Positions 8,343-16,590 of a stretch of DNA of 64,000 nt are shown in pieces (within the stretch, counting starts at the first letter, position 1; each line of letters begins with the position of its first letter). The stretch is taken from positions 1 through 64,000 of the forward strand of contig ONDE01000007.1 of the NCBI GenBank assembly GCA_900316515.1, read 5' to 3'. Both the position numbers and the translations under genes were made by a program. The notes beneath the pieces are model-generated. The model was not told where the DNA came from. It worked only from the letters and a program-made list of their open reading frames with translations, and searched no databases. Source of the stretch: an uncultured Bacteroidales bacterium (GTDB lineage Bacteria; Bacteroidota; Bacteroidia; Bacteroidales; P3).

Positions 8343-9377
8343 ATGAAACGTGCCATTATTCTCTGCGGCATTGCCGCATTTGTCCTCTCGTCGTGTGTGT
8401 CGCTGAGCGAGATGGAAGCCCTGCAGGCAAAATACGACCAGACATCGAAACTCTTCAACCAGACGCAGTCAGAGTTGGTAGAAATGCGCGCCGAAAACAA
8501 CGATCTACGCCGCCAGAACCAAGAGTTGACCAACGACATGTCGGAGGTTGCCCTGACAAAAGCAGCCTGCCAGTCGAAAGTCGACAGTCTGACACGCCGC
8601 ATCGAACAGATGCACCAGCACTACGACACCACCATGGAGAACTACGTGCAGGAAGTCGCCGGCAAGAGTCGCGACCTTACGCGTGCCCAAAACCTCCTCA
8701 CCGCCCGCACCAAGGAATTGAACGACAAAGAGCGCGAGTTGCAAGCCAAGGAGACCGAACTCAGCGAACAGCAGGAAGCCTTCAAACTACAGCGCAGCGA
8801 ATACCAGGCCAAGGAGGCCACATTGCTTGCCAAGCAGAAACAGCTAGAGCAGCAAGAGGCAGCCACCAAAGCCAAACTCGACGCCAAGGAACGTGAACTG
8901 GAGGCTGTGCGAAACTCGGTAACCAAAGCCCTTGTGGGCTTCAGCGACAAGGGTCTCAACGTCGAGACCCGCGACGGCAAAGTATATGTCTCCCTGGAGA
9001 ACAAGCTGCTCTTCCCGTCGGCCAGTTGGACTGTGTCGAAAGACGGCGTGGCAGCCATCAAGCAGCTGGCACAGGTGCTTGAGCAAGACTCCACCCTCAA
9101 CATCATGGTCGAAGGCCACACCGACAACGACGCCTACCGCGGATCGACAGCCGTCAAGGACAACTGGGACCTCAGCGTGATGCGCGCCACAGCCATCGTC
9201 AAGCTGCTCCTTCAGCACGGCAAGGGCATCAACCCCTCGCGCATCGAGGCCTGCGGCCACGGCGAGTTCTCGCCCAAGGTGGCCAACGACAGTCCCGAGC
9301 ACAAGGCAATGAACCGCCGCACGGAGATTATCATCACCCCGAATATCGAAGCACTGCTTGAAGAAGTGAAAGGCTAA
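8343..9377 (+). CDS. OmpA-family peptidoglycan-binding lipoprotein with coiled coil
   Basis: 344 residues. A lipoprotein signal ends LSSC at about residue 19. Residues 25-200 are a long Glu/Gln/Lys-rich coiled coil, and 215-340 form an OmpA C-terminal domain with the peptidoglycan-contact residues: HTDN, NWDLSVMRA and NRRTEI. Such proteins anchor the outer membrane to the cell wall. It runs convergent with the trkH gene downstream, overlapping its end by four bases. Confidence 0.85.
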   Translation: MKRAIILCGIAAFVLSSCVSLSEMEALQAKYDQTSKLFNQTQSELVEMRAENNDLRRQNQELTNDMSEVALTKAACQSKVDSLTRRIEQMHQHYDTTMENYVQEVAGKSRDLTRAQNLLTARTKELNDKERELQAKETELSEQQEAFKLQRSEYQAKEATLLAKQKQLEQQEAATKAKLDAKERELEAVRNSVTKALVGFSDKGLNVETRDGKVYVSLENKLLFPSASWTVSKDGVAAIKQLAQVLEQDSTLNIMVEGHTDNDAYRGSTAVKDNWDLSVMRATAIVKLLLQHGKGINPSRIEACGHGEFSPKVANDSPEHKAMNRRTEIIITPNIEALLEEVKG

Positions 9378-10846
9378 CCTCTGCGCCAGAAGCGTGGCAG
9401 CAGGAGCACAAGCACCGTCATGCACTCCAGACGGCCCATGAGCATTAGAAACGAGCAGAGCCACAAAGCCATCGGCGGGAAAGCGGCATAGCTGCCGAAG
9501 CCGCCCGAAGCACCCAGACCGGGGCCATAGCCCGTCAGGCAACCGACCGACGCGCCTATGGCCTCGGTGGCATTTACACCACAGAGCATCAGCAGCATAA
9601 CGCCGAGCAGCAATGTCAGCCCGAAGACCATGAAAATCACCATCACGTTGCTGCGTATATGTCCACTGACCACCTGACCATTGAGTCTGATAGGCATAAC
9701 GGCGTTAGGGTGCAGACGACTATAGAGTATGCCACGCACGTTGCGCAGCAGGATCAGCACACGCATTATCTTCAAACCGCCCGACGTGGAACCGGCCATG
9801 CCGCCGCAAATAGAGAGCATAAGCAGCAAGAAGCACACCGGGGTCCACCACTGCGTGGTGTCGGCCACCACCGAGCCTGTCGTCGTCAAGGCACTGATGG
9901 TCTGCACAGTGCCGAGGCGCACGGCGTCGCCCCAGTTGTAACCGTTGCTCCAATGCAAGCCGCCGACCACAAAGGCCACAGAAAGCAGGTAAAGCACAAT
10001 ATAGAAACCGAACTGCTCAAGTTTGTGTCCTATCTGGCGCCATCGGAAAGTGAAGAAAAGATACAGCAGGGTGAAATTGACGCCACTTAGCAGCATAGCC
10101 ACCGCAAGGATATACTGTTGCAGGTGCGTTACGGATGCTATGCTGTCGCCATTGACCGAGAAGCCACCCGACGAGATGTTGGTGAAAGTAAGGTTGACAG
10201 CATCCCACATTTCCATGCCGCTCGACCACAGCAGAGCTATGAAAACCACTGTTGCCACGAGATAGACTGCCAAAGTGCGGCGTACAGCCAACACGGTACT
10301 CACCACCCTGCGGCCCGAGTTGTCGGCTCCCGATGCCTCGGCGGTATAGAGGGCATACCTGTTGATGCCCAGTCGTGACGAAAGAGCCACCACCAACAGC
10401 ACTATTCCAAAGCCACCGAACCACTGCATCATGCTTCTCCACAGCAGTACCGAGGCAGGCAGGCTCTGAACATCAGAGAAGACCGTAGCGCCGGTGGAGG
10501 TGAGGCCACTCATGGCCTCGAAGAAGGCCCGTGTGATGCTATGTGTCGCCCCGGTCAAGAGCAGCGGCAAGGTGGCGAACACTGTCAGCGTGAGCCACAG
10601 CAGCACCACCAGAAGATAAGCCATCCGACGGTCGCCGATGCGACGATAGCGTCGGAAACAGCCCCACAAAACACCTCCAACACCTAGAGTCACTGCCGTA
10701 CATACCGACATTTCCACCACAGTGCCATCGGCAAAATGCACTGCCGGCACCAGGCAGAGTCCCATCAGCCCGCCCTCGGCCACAAGCAATATGCCTATCA
10801 AACGCAACAAAGCCTTTATGTCGTCCCACTTCATCTCTTTCTCCAA
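9374..10846 (-). CDS. TrkH/TrkG-family potassium uptake membrane subunit (copy 2)
   Basis: 490 residues with the four M1-P-M2 repeat architecture of Trk/Ktr channels; a filter-type GSTSGGLKIMR is visible near residue 355 and a GLTSTGATVF loop near residue 117. It is the last gene of a trkA-trkH-trkH operon, overlapping the preceding trkH by 16 bases. K+ import driven by the membrane gradient and gated by TrkA is the family function. Two TrkH paralogues sharing one TrkA is less common than a single pair. Confidence 0.85.
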   Translation of the reverse strand: MEKEMKWDDIKALLRLIGILLVAEGGLMGLCLVPAVHFADGTVVEMSVCTAVTLGVGGVLWGCFRRYRRIGDRRMAYLLVVLLWLTLTVFATLPLLLTGATHSITRAFFEAMSGLTSTGATVFSDVQSLPASVLLWRSMMQWFGGFGIVLLVVALSSRLGINRYALYTAEASGADNSGRRVVSTVLAVRRTLAVYLVATVVFIALLWSSGMEMWDAVNLTFTNISSGGFSVNGDSIASVTHLQQYILAVAMLLSGVNFTLLYLFFTFRWRQIGHKLEQFGFYIVLYLLSVAFVVGGLHWSNGYNWGDAVRLGTVQTISALTTTGSVVADTTQWWTPVCFLLLMLSICGGMAGSTSGGLKIMRVLILLRNVRGILYSRLHPNAVMPIRLNGQVVSGHIRSNVMVIFMVFGLTLLLGVMLLMLCGVNATEAIGASVGCLTGYGPGLGASGGFGSYAAFPPMALWLCSFLMLMGRLECMTVLVLLLPRFWRRG

Positions 10847-12282
10847 TATTCAGGTGAGACAATGGCCAGCAAGGCGAATATTTCGAGGCGGCCGGCGAGC
10901 ATCAGCACCATCAGGGTCCACTTGGCCCCTGTGGGCAACATGGCATACTCGAGGTTGGCCCCCATGGTATTGATCAGCGGCGACGGACCCAGGTTGCTGA
11001 TGTTTGCCGCTGCGAGGCAGAAAGCATCGGCGATGCCGCTGCCGCACAGAGTAAGCGCAAAGGCACCGAAGATTATAAACAGTATGTATAAGAATACGAA
11101 GCCGAAGATTTTGTGCACATAGTCGGACGGCACAACCTGACGGTCGATCCTTATGGTGAACACAGCGTTGGGGTGCAGCATACGCGTGAAATAGTTGCGC
11201 AGATAGAGCGCCAGCGTCATCAGACGCCGGAGCTTGAGTCCGCCGCCGGTCGAGCCTGCCATAGCACCACTGAGTATCAGCAGGAAGGTCACCACCGAAG
11301 CGGCGAAGGGCCACTGTTCCAGCCCTGTAGCATAGAAGCCGCAGGTGCTCACCGTCGAGGCCACATGGAAGAGCGAATAAGTGACACTCACGCCCACACC
11401 ATTGCCGCGCAAGGCAAATGACACCGCGCAGGCAGCTACGGCGATGACATAGACGGCGGCATAAACGATGAACTCGTCGTTGCGGCGCAGGCGACGCCAG
11501 TGGAACGTGAAGAAGTTATATAGCAGCGCAACGCCGACACCGCTGAGGAACATGAAGAGCGTTATCAAGGCAAGGGTGAGGTGGCTATAGCCGTCGAGGC
11601 CTGTGGCCGTGGTCATGAAGCCACCGGTGGAGACGGTGCTCAGTGCCAGACAGAAAGAATCAATTATGCCGTTGCCAGCCAGAGCCAGCAACACTATCAG
11701 GACTAAGGTAGTTCCGAGGTAGATGCCCCACAGACGTGTCACCGAGGTGGCTATCTTGGGGTGGAGGCGGCGCTGCTGGGTGCCCGAGAACTCGGCGCCG
11801 TAGAGTGCCAACGTGCTGCCTCTAAGCCGTCGCTGCAGTGCAACCACGAAAAGTATGAGTCCCAACCCTCCTATCCATTGCGTCATCGAGCGCCACACGA
11901 GCAGTCCCTGTGGCAGTTTGGCGGGGTCTACCACGACCGACGAGCCCGTGGTGCTGAAACCGCTCACCGACTCGAAGACTGCGTCGGTTATCGACTTCAA
12001 CGAACCTGTCAGCAGGTAGGGCAACGCACCGACCAGAGGCACCACTATCCACACCGAAGCGGTAATCCAGTAGCTTTCCCTCTCGTGGAGTTCCAAACTG
12101 GCACCGCGGCCCACCACGCTGCGCAGCAGAAGGCCCACCAGAGCCATGACGCAACCGGAGAATACCAAGCCGAGCATGGCACCGTCATGGAAATGCAGGC
12201 TCACGGCAACAGGCAACAGCATCGCCGCCGCCAGAAGCAGCAGCAACATGCCCGTCAACCTCGCCACAAGCCTATAGTTCAT
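10831..12282 (-). CDS. trkH: TrkH-family potassium uptake membrane subunit (copy 1)
   Basis: 483 residues, paralogue of the next gene, with the same fourfold pore repeat: SGFSTTGSSV near residue 108, a STVSTGGFMTT loop near 217, STVSTCGFYAT near 318 and AGSTGGGLKLRR near 348. The start ATG touches the trkA stop region (shared base 12282), so translation is probably coupled to trkA. Works with TrkA, which binds NAD(H)/nucleotides and gates the pore. Confidence 0.88.
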   Translation of the reverse strand: MNYRLVARLTGMLLLLLAAAMLLPVAVSLHFHDGAMLGLVFSGCVMALVGLLLRSVVGRGASLELHERESYWITASVWIVVPLVGALPYLLTGSLKSITDAVFESVSGFSTTGSSVVVDPAKLPQGLLVWRSMTQWIGGLGLILFVVALQRRLRGSTLALYGAEFSGTQQRRLHPKIATSVTRLWGIYLGTTLVLIVLLALAGNGIIDSFCLALSTVSTGGFMTTATGLDGYSHLTLALITLFMFLSGVGVALLYNFFTFHWRRLRRNDEFIVYAAVYVIAVAACAVSFALRGNGVGVSVTYSLFHVASTVSTCGFYATGLEQWPFAASVVTFLLILSGAMAGSTGGGLKLRRLMTLALYLRNYFTRMLHPNAVFTIRIDRQVVPSDYVHKIFGFVFLYILFIIFGAFALTLCGSGIADAFCLAAANISNLGPSPLINTMGANLEYAMLPTGAKWTLMVLMLAGRLEIFALLAIVSPEYWRKR

Positions 12283-13622
12283 CAGTCGAAGAGTTTAACC
12301 ATGGCCGTCATGGCCGATGGCAGGGAGAATATCACCACCTTGTCGCCATGTTTCAACTGCATCTCGCGGCTAGGCAGCAGGGTCTCGCGACCGCGGATGA
12401 TGCCGCCGACGGTGGCGCCATGCGGTATTTCCAGTTGTCCGATGGGCTTGCGCGTGGCAGGGGCCCACTTGCCGACAACCAGTTCGAGCACCTCGGCATT
12501 GGTACCGCTGAGCCATTTGCTGCTAACGGCGTCGCCTTTTACGATGAAGCGCGCTATATAGCTGGCGGTGATGAGCTTGCGATTGATGATGGTGTCAATG
12601 CCGATGTCTTGCGAAATGGTGATGAAGCCGGTATTGTCAACCAGGGCTATGGTGCGCTTCACGCCCAGACGCTTGGCATGCAGACAGGTGAGGACATTGG
12701 TCTCGCTCGAATTGGTCACACCGATGAAGGCGTCCACATCCTGCAGACCTTCCTCTTTCAGCAGCTCGATATTCGTAGCATCGCCATTGATTATCAGCGT
12801 ATCGGCCAGTTCGGCGCTGAGGGCTTCGGCGCGTTGGCGGTTTTCCTCGATAAGGGTTATCTTGAGGCGTTCCTGCAAAGTGTCGGCAGCATAGCGGCCC
12901 ACGCGGCCGCCGCCAGCTATCATCACACGTTTGATATCCACTGCCTTTTTACCAGCCACATGGTTGATTGTTTCAACCTGGTTGGCGCGGCCGATTATGT
13001 AGGCCATGTCGCCGGCGTGGAACACGGTGTCGCCATGCGGGATGATGGTCTCGCCACCGCGCAGCAAGGCGACAACTTTGACCTGCAGGTCCTTATAGGT
13101 CTCAGCGAGGTCTTTCACAGCATGGTCGACAACAGGGCTTCCTGCCTCGAGGCGTATCACATACATAGTAAGCAGGCCTCCACTGAAATCGAAGAACTCG
13201 GCGGCGGCGCTGTTGTTGAGCAAGTTGGTAATCTCCTTGGCGGCGATGCGTTCGGGGCACACCATCTCGTCGACGCCGAGGTCGCGCATCATGTCGCGCA
13301 TCTTGGGTGAGAGCAGCTCGACATTGGTGATGCGAGCCACCGTCTTCTTTGCTTTGAGTTTTTTTGCCAGGATGCAGCTCATGAGGTTTACGCTCTCGTC
13401 GTGCAACACAGCGAGGAAGAGGTCGCATACACCCACGCCGGCATCCTTGAGCACCTGTGGCGACGTGGCGCTGCCCGCCACAGTCATCAAGTCCGTCTCG
13501 TTCTCCAGACGGCTCAGCATATCCGCATGTGGGTCAACAACAGTGATGTTATAGTCCAGTTCTGAAAGCGATTTTGCGAGATATACACCCACCTCGCCAT
13601 CGCCGGCAATTATTATATTCAT
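12282..13622 (-). CDS. trkA: Trk system potassium uptake regulatory protein TrkA
   Basis: 446 residues: two tandem RCK units, each a Rossmann (TrkA-N) plus TrkA-C domain. The first nucleotide-binding motif is MNIIIAGDGEVGVYLAKSL with the acidic end VVDPH; the second begins VMIAGGGRVGRYAADTL near residue 233 with LIEEN. This cytoplasmic protein gates TrkH. It heads the operon and is preceded by a Bacteroidetes -7 box at 13650-13657. Confidence 0.92.
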   Translation of the reverse strand: MNIIIAGDGEVGVYLAKSLSELDYNITVVDPHADMLSRLENETDLMTVAGSATSPQVLKDAGVGVCDLFLAVLHDESVNLMSCILAKKLKAKKTVARITNVELLSPKMRDMMRDLGVDEMVCPERIAAKEITNLLNNSAAAEFFDFSGGLLTMYVIRLEAGSPVVDHAVKDLAETYKDLQVKVVALLRGGETIIPHGDTVFHAGDMAYIIGRANQVETINHVAGKKAVDIKRVMIAGGGRVGRYAADTLQERLKITLIEENRQRAEALSAELADTLIINGDATNIELLKEEGLQDVDAFIGVTNSSETNVLTCLHAKRLGVKRTIALVDNTGFITISQDIGIDTIINRKLITASYIARFIVKGDAVSSKWLSGTNAEVLELVVGKWAPATRKPIGQLEIPHGATVGGIIRGRETLLPSREMQLKHGDKVVIFSLPSAMTAMVKLFD

Positions 13623-13649
13623 TGTCTATTTTTGCGTTTTTTCGGGGTG

Positions 13650-13657
13650 CAAAAATA
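13650..13657 (-). promoter_or_regulatory. Bacteroidetes -7 box for the trk operon
   Basis: Reverse strand TATTTTTG, 28 bases upstream of the trkA start. Confidence 0.55.
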
Positions 13658-13767
13658 CACATTTTCCACAATGTGACCAAAAAAATATGAAAAACGAATT
13701 GTACCCACTGCACCATCGGCCGCCGCGCCGGCGTTCCCGTTGCTGTCGACACGCGCACCATGTAGAA

Positions 13768-13811
13768 GTGAGTAAGAAGTGAGTAGGTAGTGAGCAGGTA
13801 GTGAGTAGGTA
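13768..13811 (+). repeat. Four 11-bp words (GTGAGTAGGTA type)
   Basis: GTGAGTAAGAA, GTGAGTAGGTA, GTGAGCAGGTA, GTGAGTAGGTA in a row, then a partial copy. It lies in the 417-base divergent spacer between trkA and etfB. Apart from this array and the two promoters the spacer shows no gene. Confidence 0.85.
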
Positions 13812-13984
13812 GTGATATGATGGTGACTGGGGTTTTATGTTCAATCCATAAATGCAACACTCTGGTCAAAAAGACTAAACAAGACAACGATGGAATATGT
13901 ATGATGGAACATGCAAGAAGGGTGGTGCAAGAAGGGTGGTGGACGGAGAATGAAACGTTAAATTTTGAGGTGCGGAAGATTATT

Positions 13985-14018
13985 TTTGTCACATATTGTA
14001 AAAAAAAGTGTATCTTTG
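13985..14018 (+). promoter_or_regulatory. Bacteroidetes sigma-ABfr promoter for etfB
   Basis: TTTG at 13985-13988 and TATCTTTG at 14011-14018, matching the -33 TTTG and -7 TAnnTTTG elements, 22 bases upstream of the etfB ATG. Confidence 0.7.
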
Positions 14019-14040
14019 CATTTTAAAACTATAATATACT

Positions 14041-14910
14041 ATGAGTTTGAAAATTGTTGTACTTGCAAAACAAGTTCCTGATACAAGGAATGTTGGCAAG
14101 GATGCCATGACAGCCGAGGGCACGGTGAATCGTGCTGCGCTGCCCGCTATTTTTAATCCCGAAGACCTCAATGCACTGGAGCAGGCGCTCCGCATAAAGG
14201 AACAGAACCCCGGCACCACCGTAGGTTTGCTGACCATGGGTCCGCCGCGCGCCGGCGAGATTATCCGCGAAGGCCTCTACCGCGGCGCCGACACCGGCTG
14301 GCTGCTCACCGACCGCCTCTTCGCCGGAGCCGACACGCTGGCCACCAGCTACGCCCTGGCCACAGCCATCAAGAAGATTGGCGACGTTGACCTCGTTATC
14401 GGCGGCCGCCAAGCCATCGACGGCGACACAGCACAGGTGGGTCCCCAGGTGGCACAGAAACTGGGATTGAACCAAGTGACATACGCCGAGGAAATACTGA
14501 AGATTGAGAATGGCAAAGCAACCATACGCCGCATGATCGACGGCGGCGTGGAGGTGGTGGAAGCACCGCTGCCCCTGGTGGTTACCGTGAACGGCAGCGC
14601 CGCCGAGTGCCGCCCCGCCAACGCCAAACTAGTGATGAAATACAAGTATGCCGCCTGCCCGCTCGAAGTGGCCGACGACGACCCCCGCAAGGAGCTCCGC
14701 GCCGAGCGCCAGTACCTGAACCTCACGCAGTGGAGCGTGGCCGACGTTGACGGCGACCCCAGCCAATGCGGCATGAGCGGCTCGCCCACCAAGGTTAAGG
14801 AGGTGCAGAGCATTGCCTTCCAGGCTAAGGAGAGCAAAACCCTCACGGCAAAAGACGAGGACATCAACGCCCTCATCCAGGAACTGCTTAACGACAAAAT
14901 CATAGGATAA
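14041..14910 (+). CDS. etfB: Electron transfer flavoprotein, beta subunit
   Basis: 289 residues, full length for EtfB including a longer C-terminal tail. The N-terminus MSLKIVVLAKQVPDT and the AMP-binding-type segment DLVIGGRQAIDGDTAQVGPQVA (about residues 118-140) identify the family. EtfB pairs with EtfA to hold FAD (and AMP or a second FAD) and passes electrons from acyl-CoA dehydrogenase. Followed by etfA and an acyl-CoA dehydrogenase in one direction, with palindromic repeat elements in both gaps. Whether the complex is of the bifurcating type cannot be settled by eye. Confidence 0.92.
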   Translation: MSLKIVVLAKQVPDTRNVGKDAMTAEGTVNRAALPAIFNPEDLNALEQALRIKEQNPGTTVGLLTMGPPRAGEIIREGLYRGADTGWLLTDRLFAGADTLATSYALATAIKKIGDVDLVIGGRQAIDGDTAQVGPQVAQKLGLNQVTYAEEILKIENGKATIRRMIDGGVEVVEAPLPLVVTVNGSAAECRPANAKLVMKYKYAACPLEVADDDPRKELRAERQYLNLTQWSVADVDGDPSQCGMSGSPTKVKEVQSIAFQAKESKTLTAKDEDINALIQELLNDKIIG

Positions 14911-14914
14911 AATG

Positions 14915-15022
14915 GTAGTTAAAGAAGATTGAGAAGTTAAGGAAGTTAAAGGCAATGATATCGTCTTGCACATTTGTCTTTAACTCCTAGCAAAGCGATA
15001 ACTCCTTTAATTCTTTAACTCC
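14915..15022 (+). repeat. Palindromic spacer element A between etfB and etfA
   Basis: AGTTAAAG/AGTTAAGG words on the left and their reverse complements (CTTTAACT, CTTTAATT) on the right. The core 14971-14990 is an exact reverse complement of 31612-31631 (20 bases), and ATCGC...AACTCC is also shared, so it is an inverted copy of element B. Confidence 0.8.
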
Positions 15023-15038
15023 CCAAAAAGAGAAAATT

Positions 15039-16061
15039 ATGAACAACGTATTCGTATATATCGAGATTGAGGGCACCGAGGTGCGCGAGGTCTCTCAGGA
15101 ACTTCTGACCAAGGGCCGCAAGCTGGCCAACGAACTTGGCGTGGAGCTCCATGCCGTGGCCATAGGCACCGGCATCAAGGGCAAGGTGGAAGAGCAGGTG
15201 CTGCCTTACGGCGTCGACAAGCTCTTCGTCTTCGACGCTCCCGAACTCTTCCCCTACACATCGGCACCGCATACCGACATCGTGGTTAACCTCTTCAAGG
15301 AGGAGCAGCCGCAGATATGCCTGATGGGTGCTACTGTCATCGGCCGCGACCTGGGTCCGCGCGTCTCGTCGAGCCTCACCAGCGGCCTCACCGCCGACTG
15401 CACTCAGCTTGAGATAGGTCCCTACGAGGACAAGAAGAGCGGCAAGACCTACGAGAACCTGCTCTATCAGATACGTCCCGCCTTCGGTGGCAACATTGTG
15501 GCCACCATCGTCAACCCTGACCACCGTCCGCAGATGGCCACCGTGCGCAGCGGTGTCATGCAGAAGGCTATCTACGATGGCAGCTGCAAGAAGGAGGTGG
15601 TGTATCCCGAAGTGGGCAAATATGTGAGCCCCGAGGCTTTCGTCGTCAAGGTGCTCGACCACCATGTGGAGGCTGCCAAGCACAACCTCAAGGGCGCCCC
15701 CATCGTGGTCTCAGGCGGCTATGGCGTGGGCTCGAAGGAGGGCTTCGACATGCTCTTCGAGCTCGCCAAGGTGCTACACGGCGAAGTGGGCGGCAGCCGC
15801 GCTGCCGTCGACGCCGGTTGGATTGACAACGACCGCCAGATTGGCCAGACAGGTGTCACGGTGCACCCCAAGGTGTACATAGCCTGCGGCATCAGCGGAC
15901 AGATACAGCACATCGCCGGCATGCAGGACTCGGGCATCATCATAAGCATCAACAGCGACCCCGAGGCCCCCATCAACAAGATTGCCGACTATGTGATTAC
16001 CGGCACCGTCGAGGACGTCGTCCCGAAAATGATTAAGTATTACAAACAGAATAGTAAGTGA
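15039..16061 (+). CDS. etfA: Electron transfer flavoprotein, alpha subunit
   Basis: 340 residues with the C-terminal FAD-binding domain intact: GGYGVGSKEGFDML, VGGSRAAVDAGW, RQIGQTGVTVHPKVYIACGISG and IQHIAGM (about residues 220-295), then SINSDPEAPI. It forms the heterodimer with EtfB. The gap to etfB (128 bases) is filled by a palindromic repeat rather than a promoter, and the gap to the acyl-CoA dehydrogenase holds a four-helix-bundle gene cassette. Confidence 0.93.
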   Translation: MNNVFVYIEIEGTEVREVSQELLTKGRKLANELGVELHAVAIGTGIKGKVEEQVLPYGVDKLFVFDAPELFPYTSAPHTDIVVNLFKEEQPQICLMGATVIGRDLGPRVSSSLTSGLTADCTQLEIGPYEDKKSGKTYENLLYQIRPAFGGNIVATIVNPDHRPQMATVRSGVMQKAIYDGSCKKEVVYPEVGKYVSPEAFVVKVLDHHVEAAKHNLKGAPIVVSGGYGVGSKEGFDMLFELAKVLHGEVGGSRAAVDAGWIDNDRQIGQTGVTVHPKVYIACGISGQIQHIAGMQDSGIIISINSDPEAPINKIADYVITGTVEDVVPKMIKYYKQNSK

Positions 16062-16085
16062 AGAACGAAGAGTGAAGAATGAAGA
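16058..16085 (+). repeat. Left 7-bp word array of the four-helix-bundle cassette
   Basis: GTGAAGA, ACGAAGA, GTGAAGA, ATGAAGA in a row, beginning at the etfA stop codon. It is complementary, word by word with a few mismatches, to the array at 16552-16582. Confidence 0.85.
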
Positions 16086-16114
16086 ATGGGCTAACGCAAA
16101 AGAAAGTCATTCTT

Positions 16115-16534
16115 ATGAAGAATTACAAACGAGAAGGATCACCGCTGCATGTCAAGAGCTATGCTTTTGCCGTGAGAATAACCAAAATGTTTCTGCATTT
16201 TACGGGAAACGATTGGAAACTGATGGCAATATACAAGCAAGTGCTTAAATCGGGAACCTCCGTGTCGGCCAACGTCCACGAATCCGAATTTGCCCAGAGT
16301 CCTTCTGATTTCACCGCAAAACTTCACATTGCACTTAAAGAAGCGAACGAGACCATGAACTGGTTAAATCTTCTGCATGACACAGACTATTTGTCAGACA
16401 AAGAATTTGACAGTATGGCTTCAGACTGCAATGAAATCATTGCAATGTTAGTATCGTCCATTAATACAACAAAAAAGAACAATAAAAAAAACGATGAATA
16501 TGGAATAAAGGGTATAGAACTGTCATGCGCCTAA
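16115..16534 (+). CDS. Four-helix-bundle protein (S23 / 23S rRNA intervening-sequence type)
   Basis: About 139 residues from ATG 16115; an earlier in-frame ATG at 16079 lies in the repeat and is less likely. The pattern VKSYAFAVRITKM, QVLKSGTSVSANVHESE, FTAKLHIALKEANETMNWLNLL and LSDKEFDSMASDCNEIIAML is that of the TIGR02436 four-helix-bundle family, first described as ORFs inside 23S rRNA intervening sequences. Function is unknown; related bundles (Avd) bind nucleic acid in diversity-generating retroelements. It is lower in GC than etfA and the dehydrogenase on either side and is bracketed by inverted 7-bp word arrays, so it looks like an inserted cassette. Confidence 0.8.
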   Translation: MKNYKREGSPLHVKSYAFAVRITKMFLHFTGNDWKLMAIYKQVLKSGTSVSANVHESEFAQSPSDFTAKLHIALKEANETMNWLNLLHDTDYLSDKEFDSMASDCNEIIAMLVSSINTTKKNNKKNDEYGIKGIELSCA

Positions 16535-16551
16535 TTCTGGCGACAGCAGAT

Positions 16552-16582
16552 TCTTCACTCTTAATTCTTCACTCTTAATTTA
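16552..16582 (+). repeat. Right 7-bp word array of the four-helix-bundle cassette
   Basis: TTCTTCA, CTCTTAA, TTCTTCA, CTCTTAA, i.e. the reverse-complement class of 16058-16085. It ends eight bases before the acyl-CoA dehydrogenase ATG. Confidence 0.85.
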
Positions 16583-16590
16583 AATGAATT

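Noticed and set aside
12348..13310. 320-residue forward open frame opposite trkA
   Set aside because: Long shadow frame caused by high GC and codon bias; no motif and it faces a well-supported gene. The same applies to other long antisense frames such as those opposite dnaK, the acyl-CoA synthetase and the GH78 gene.
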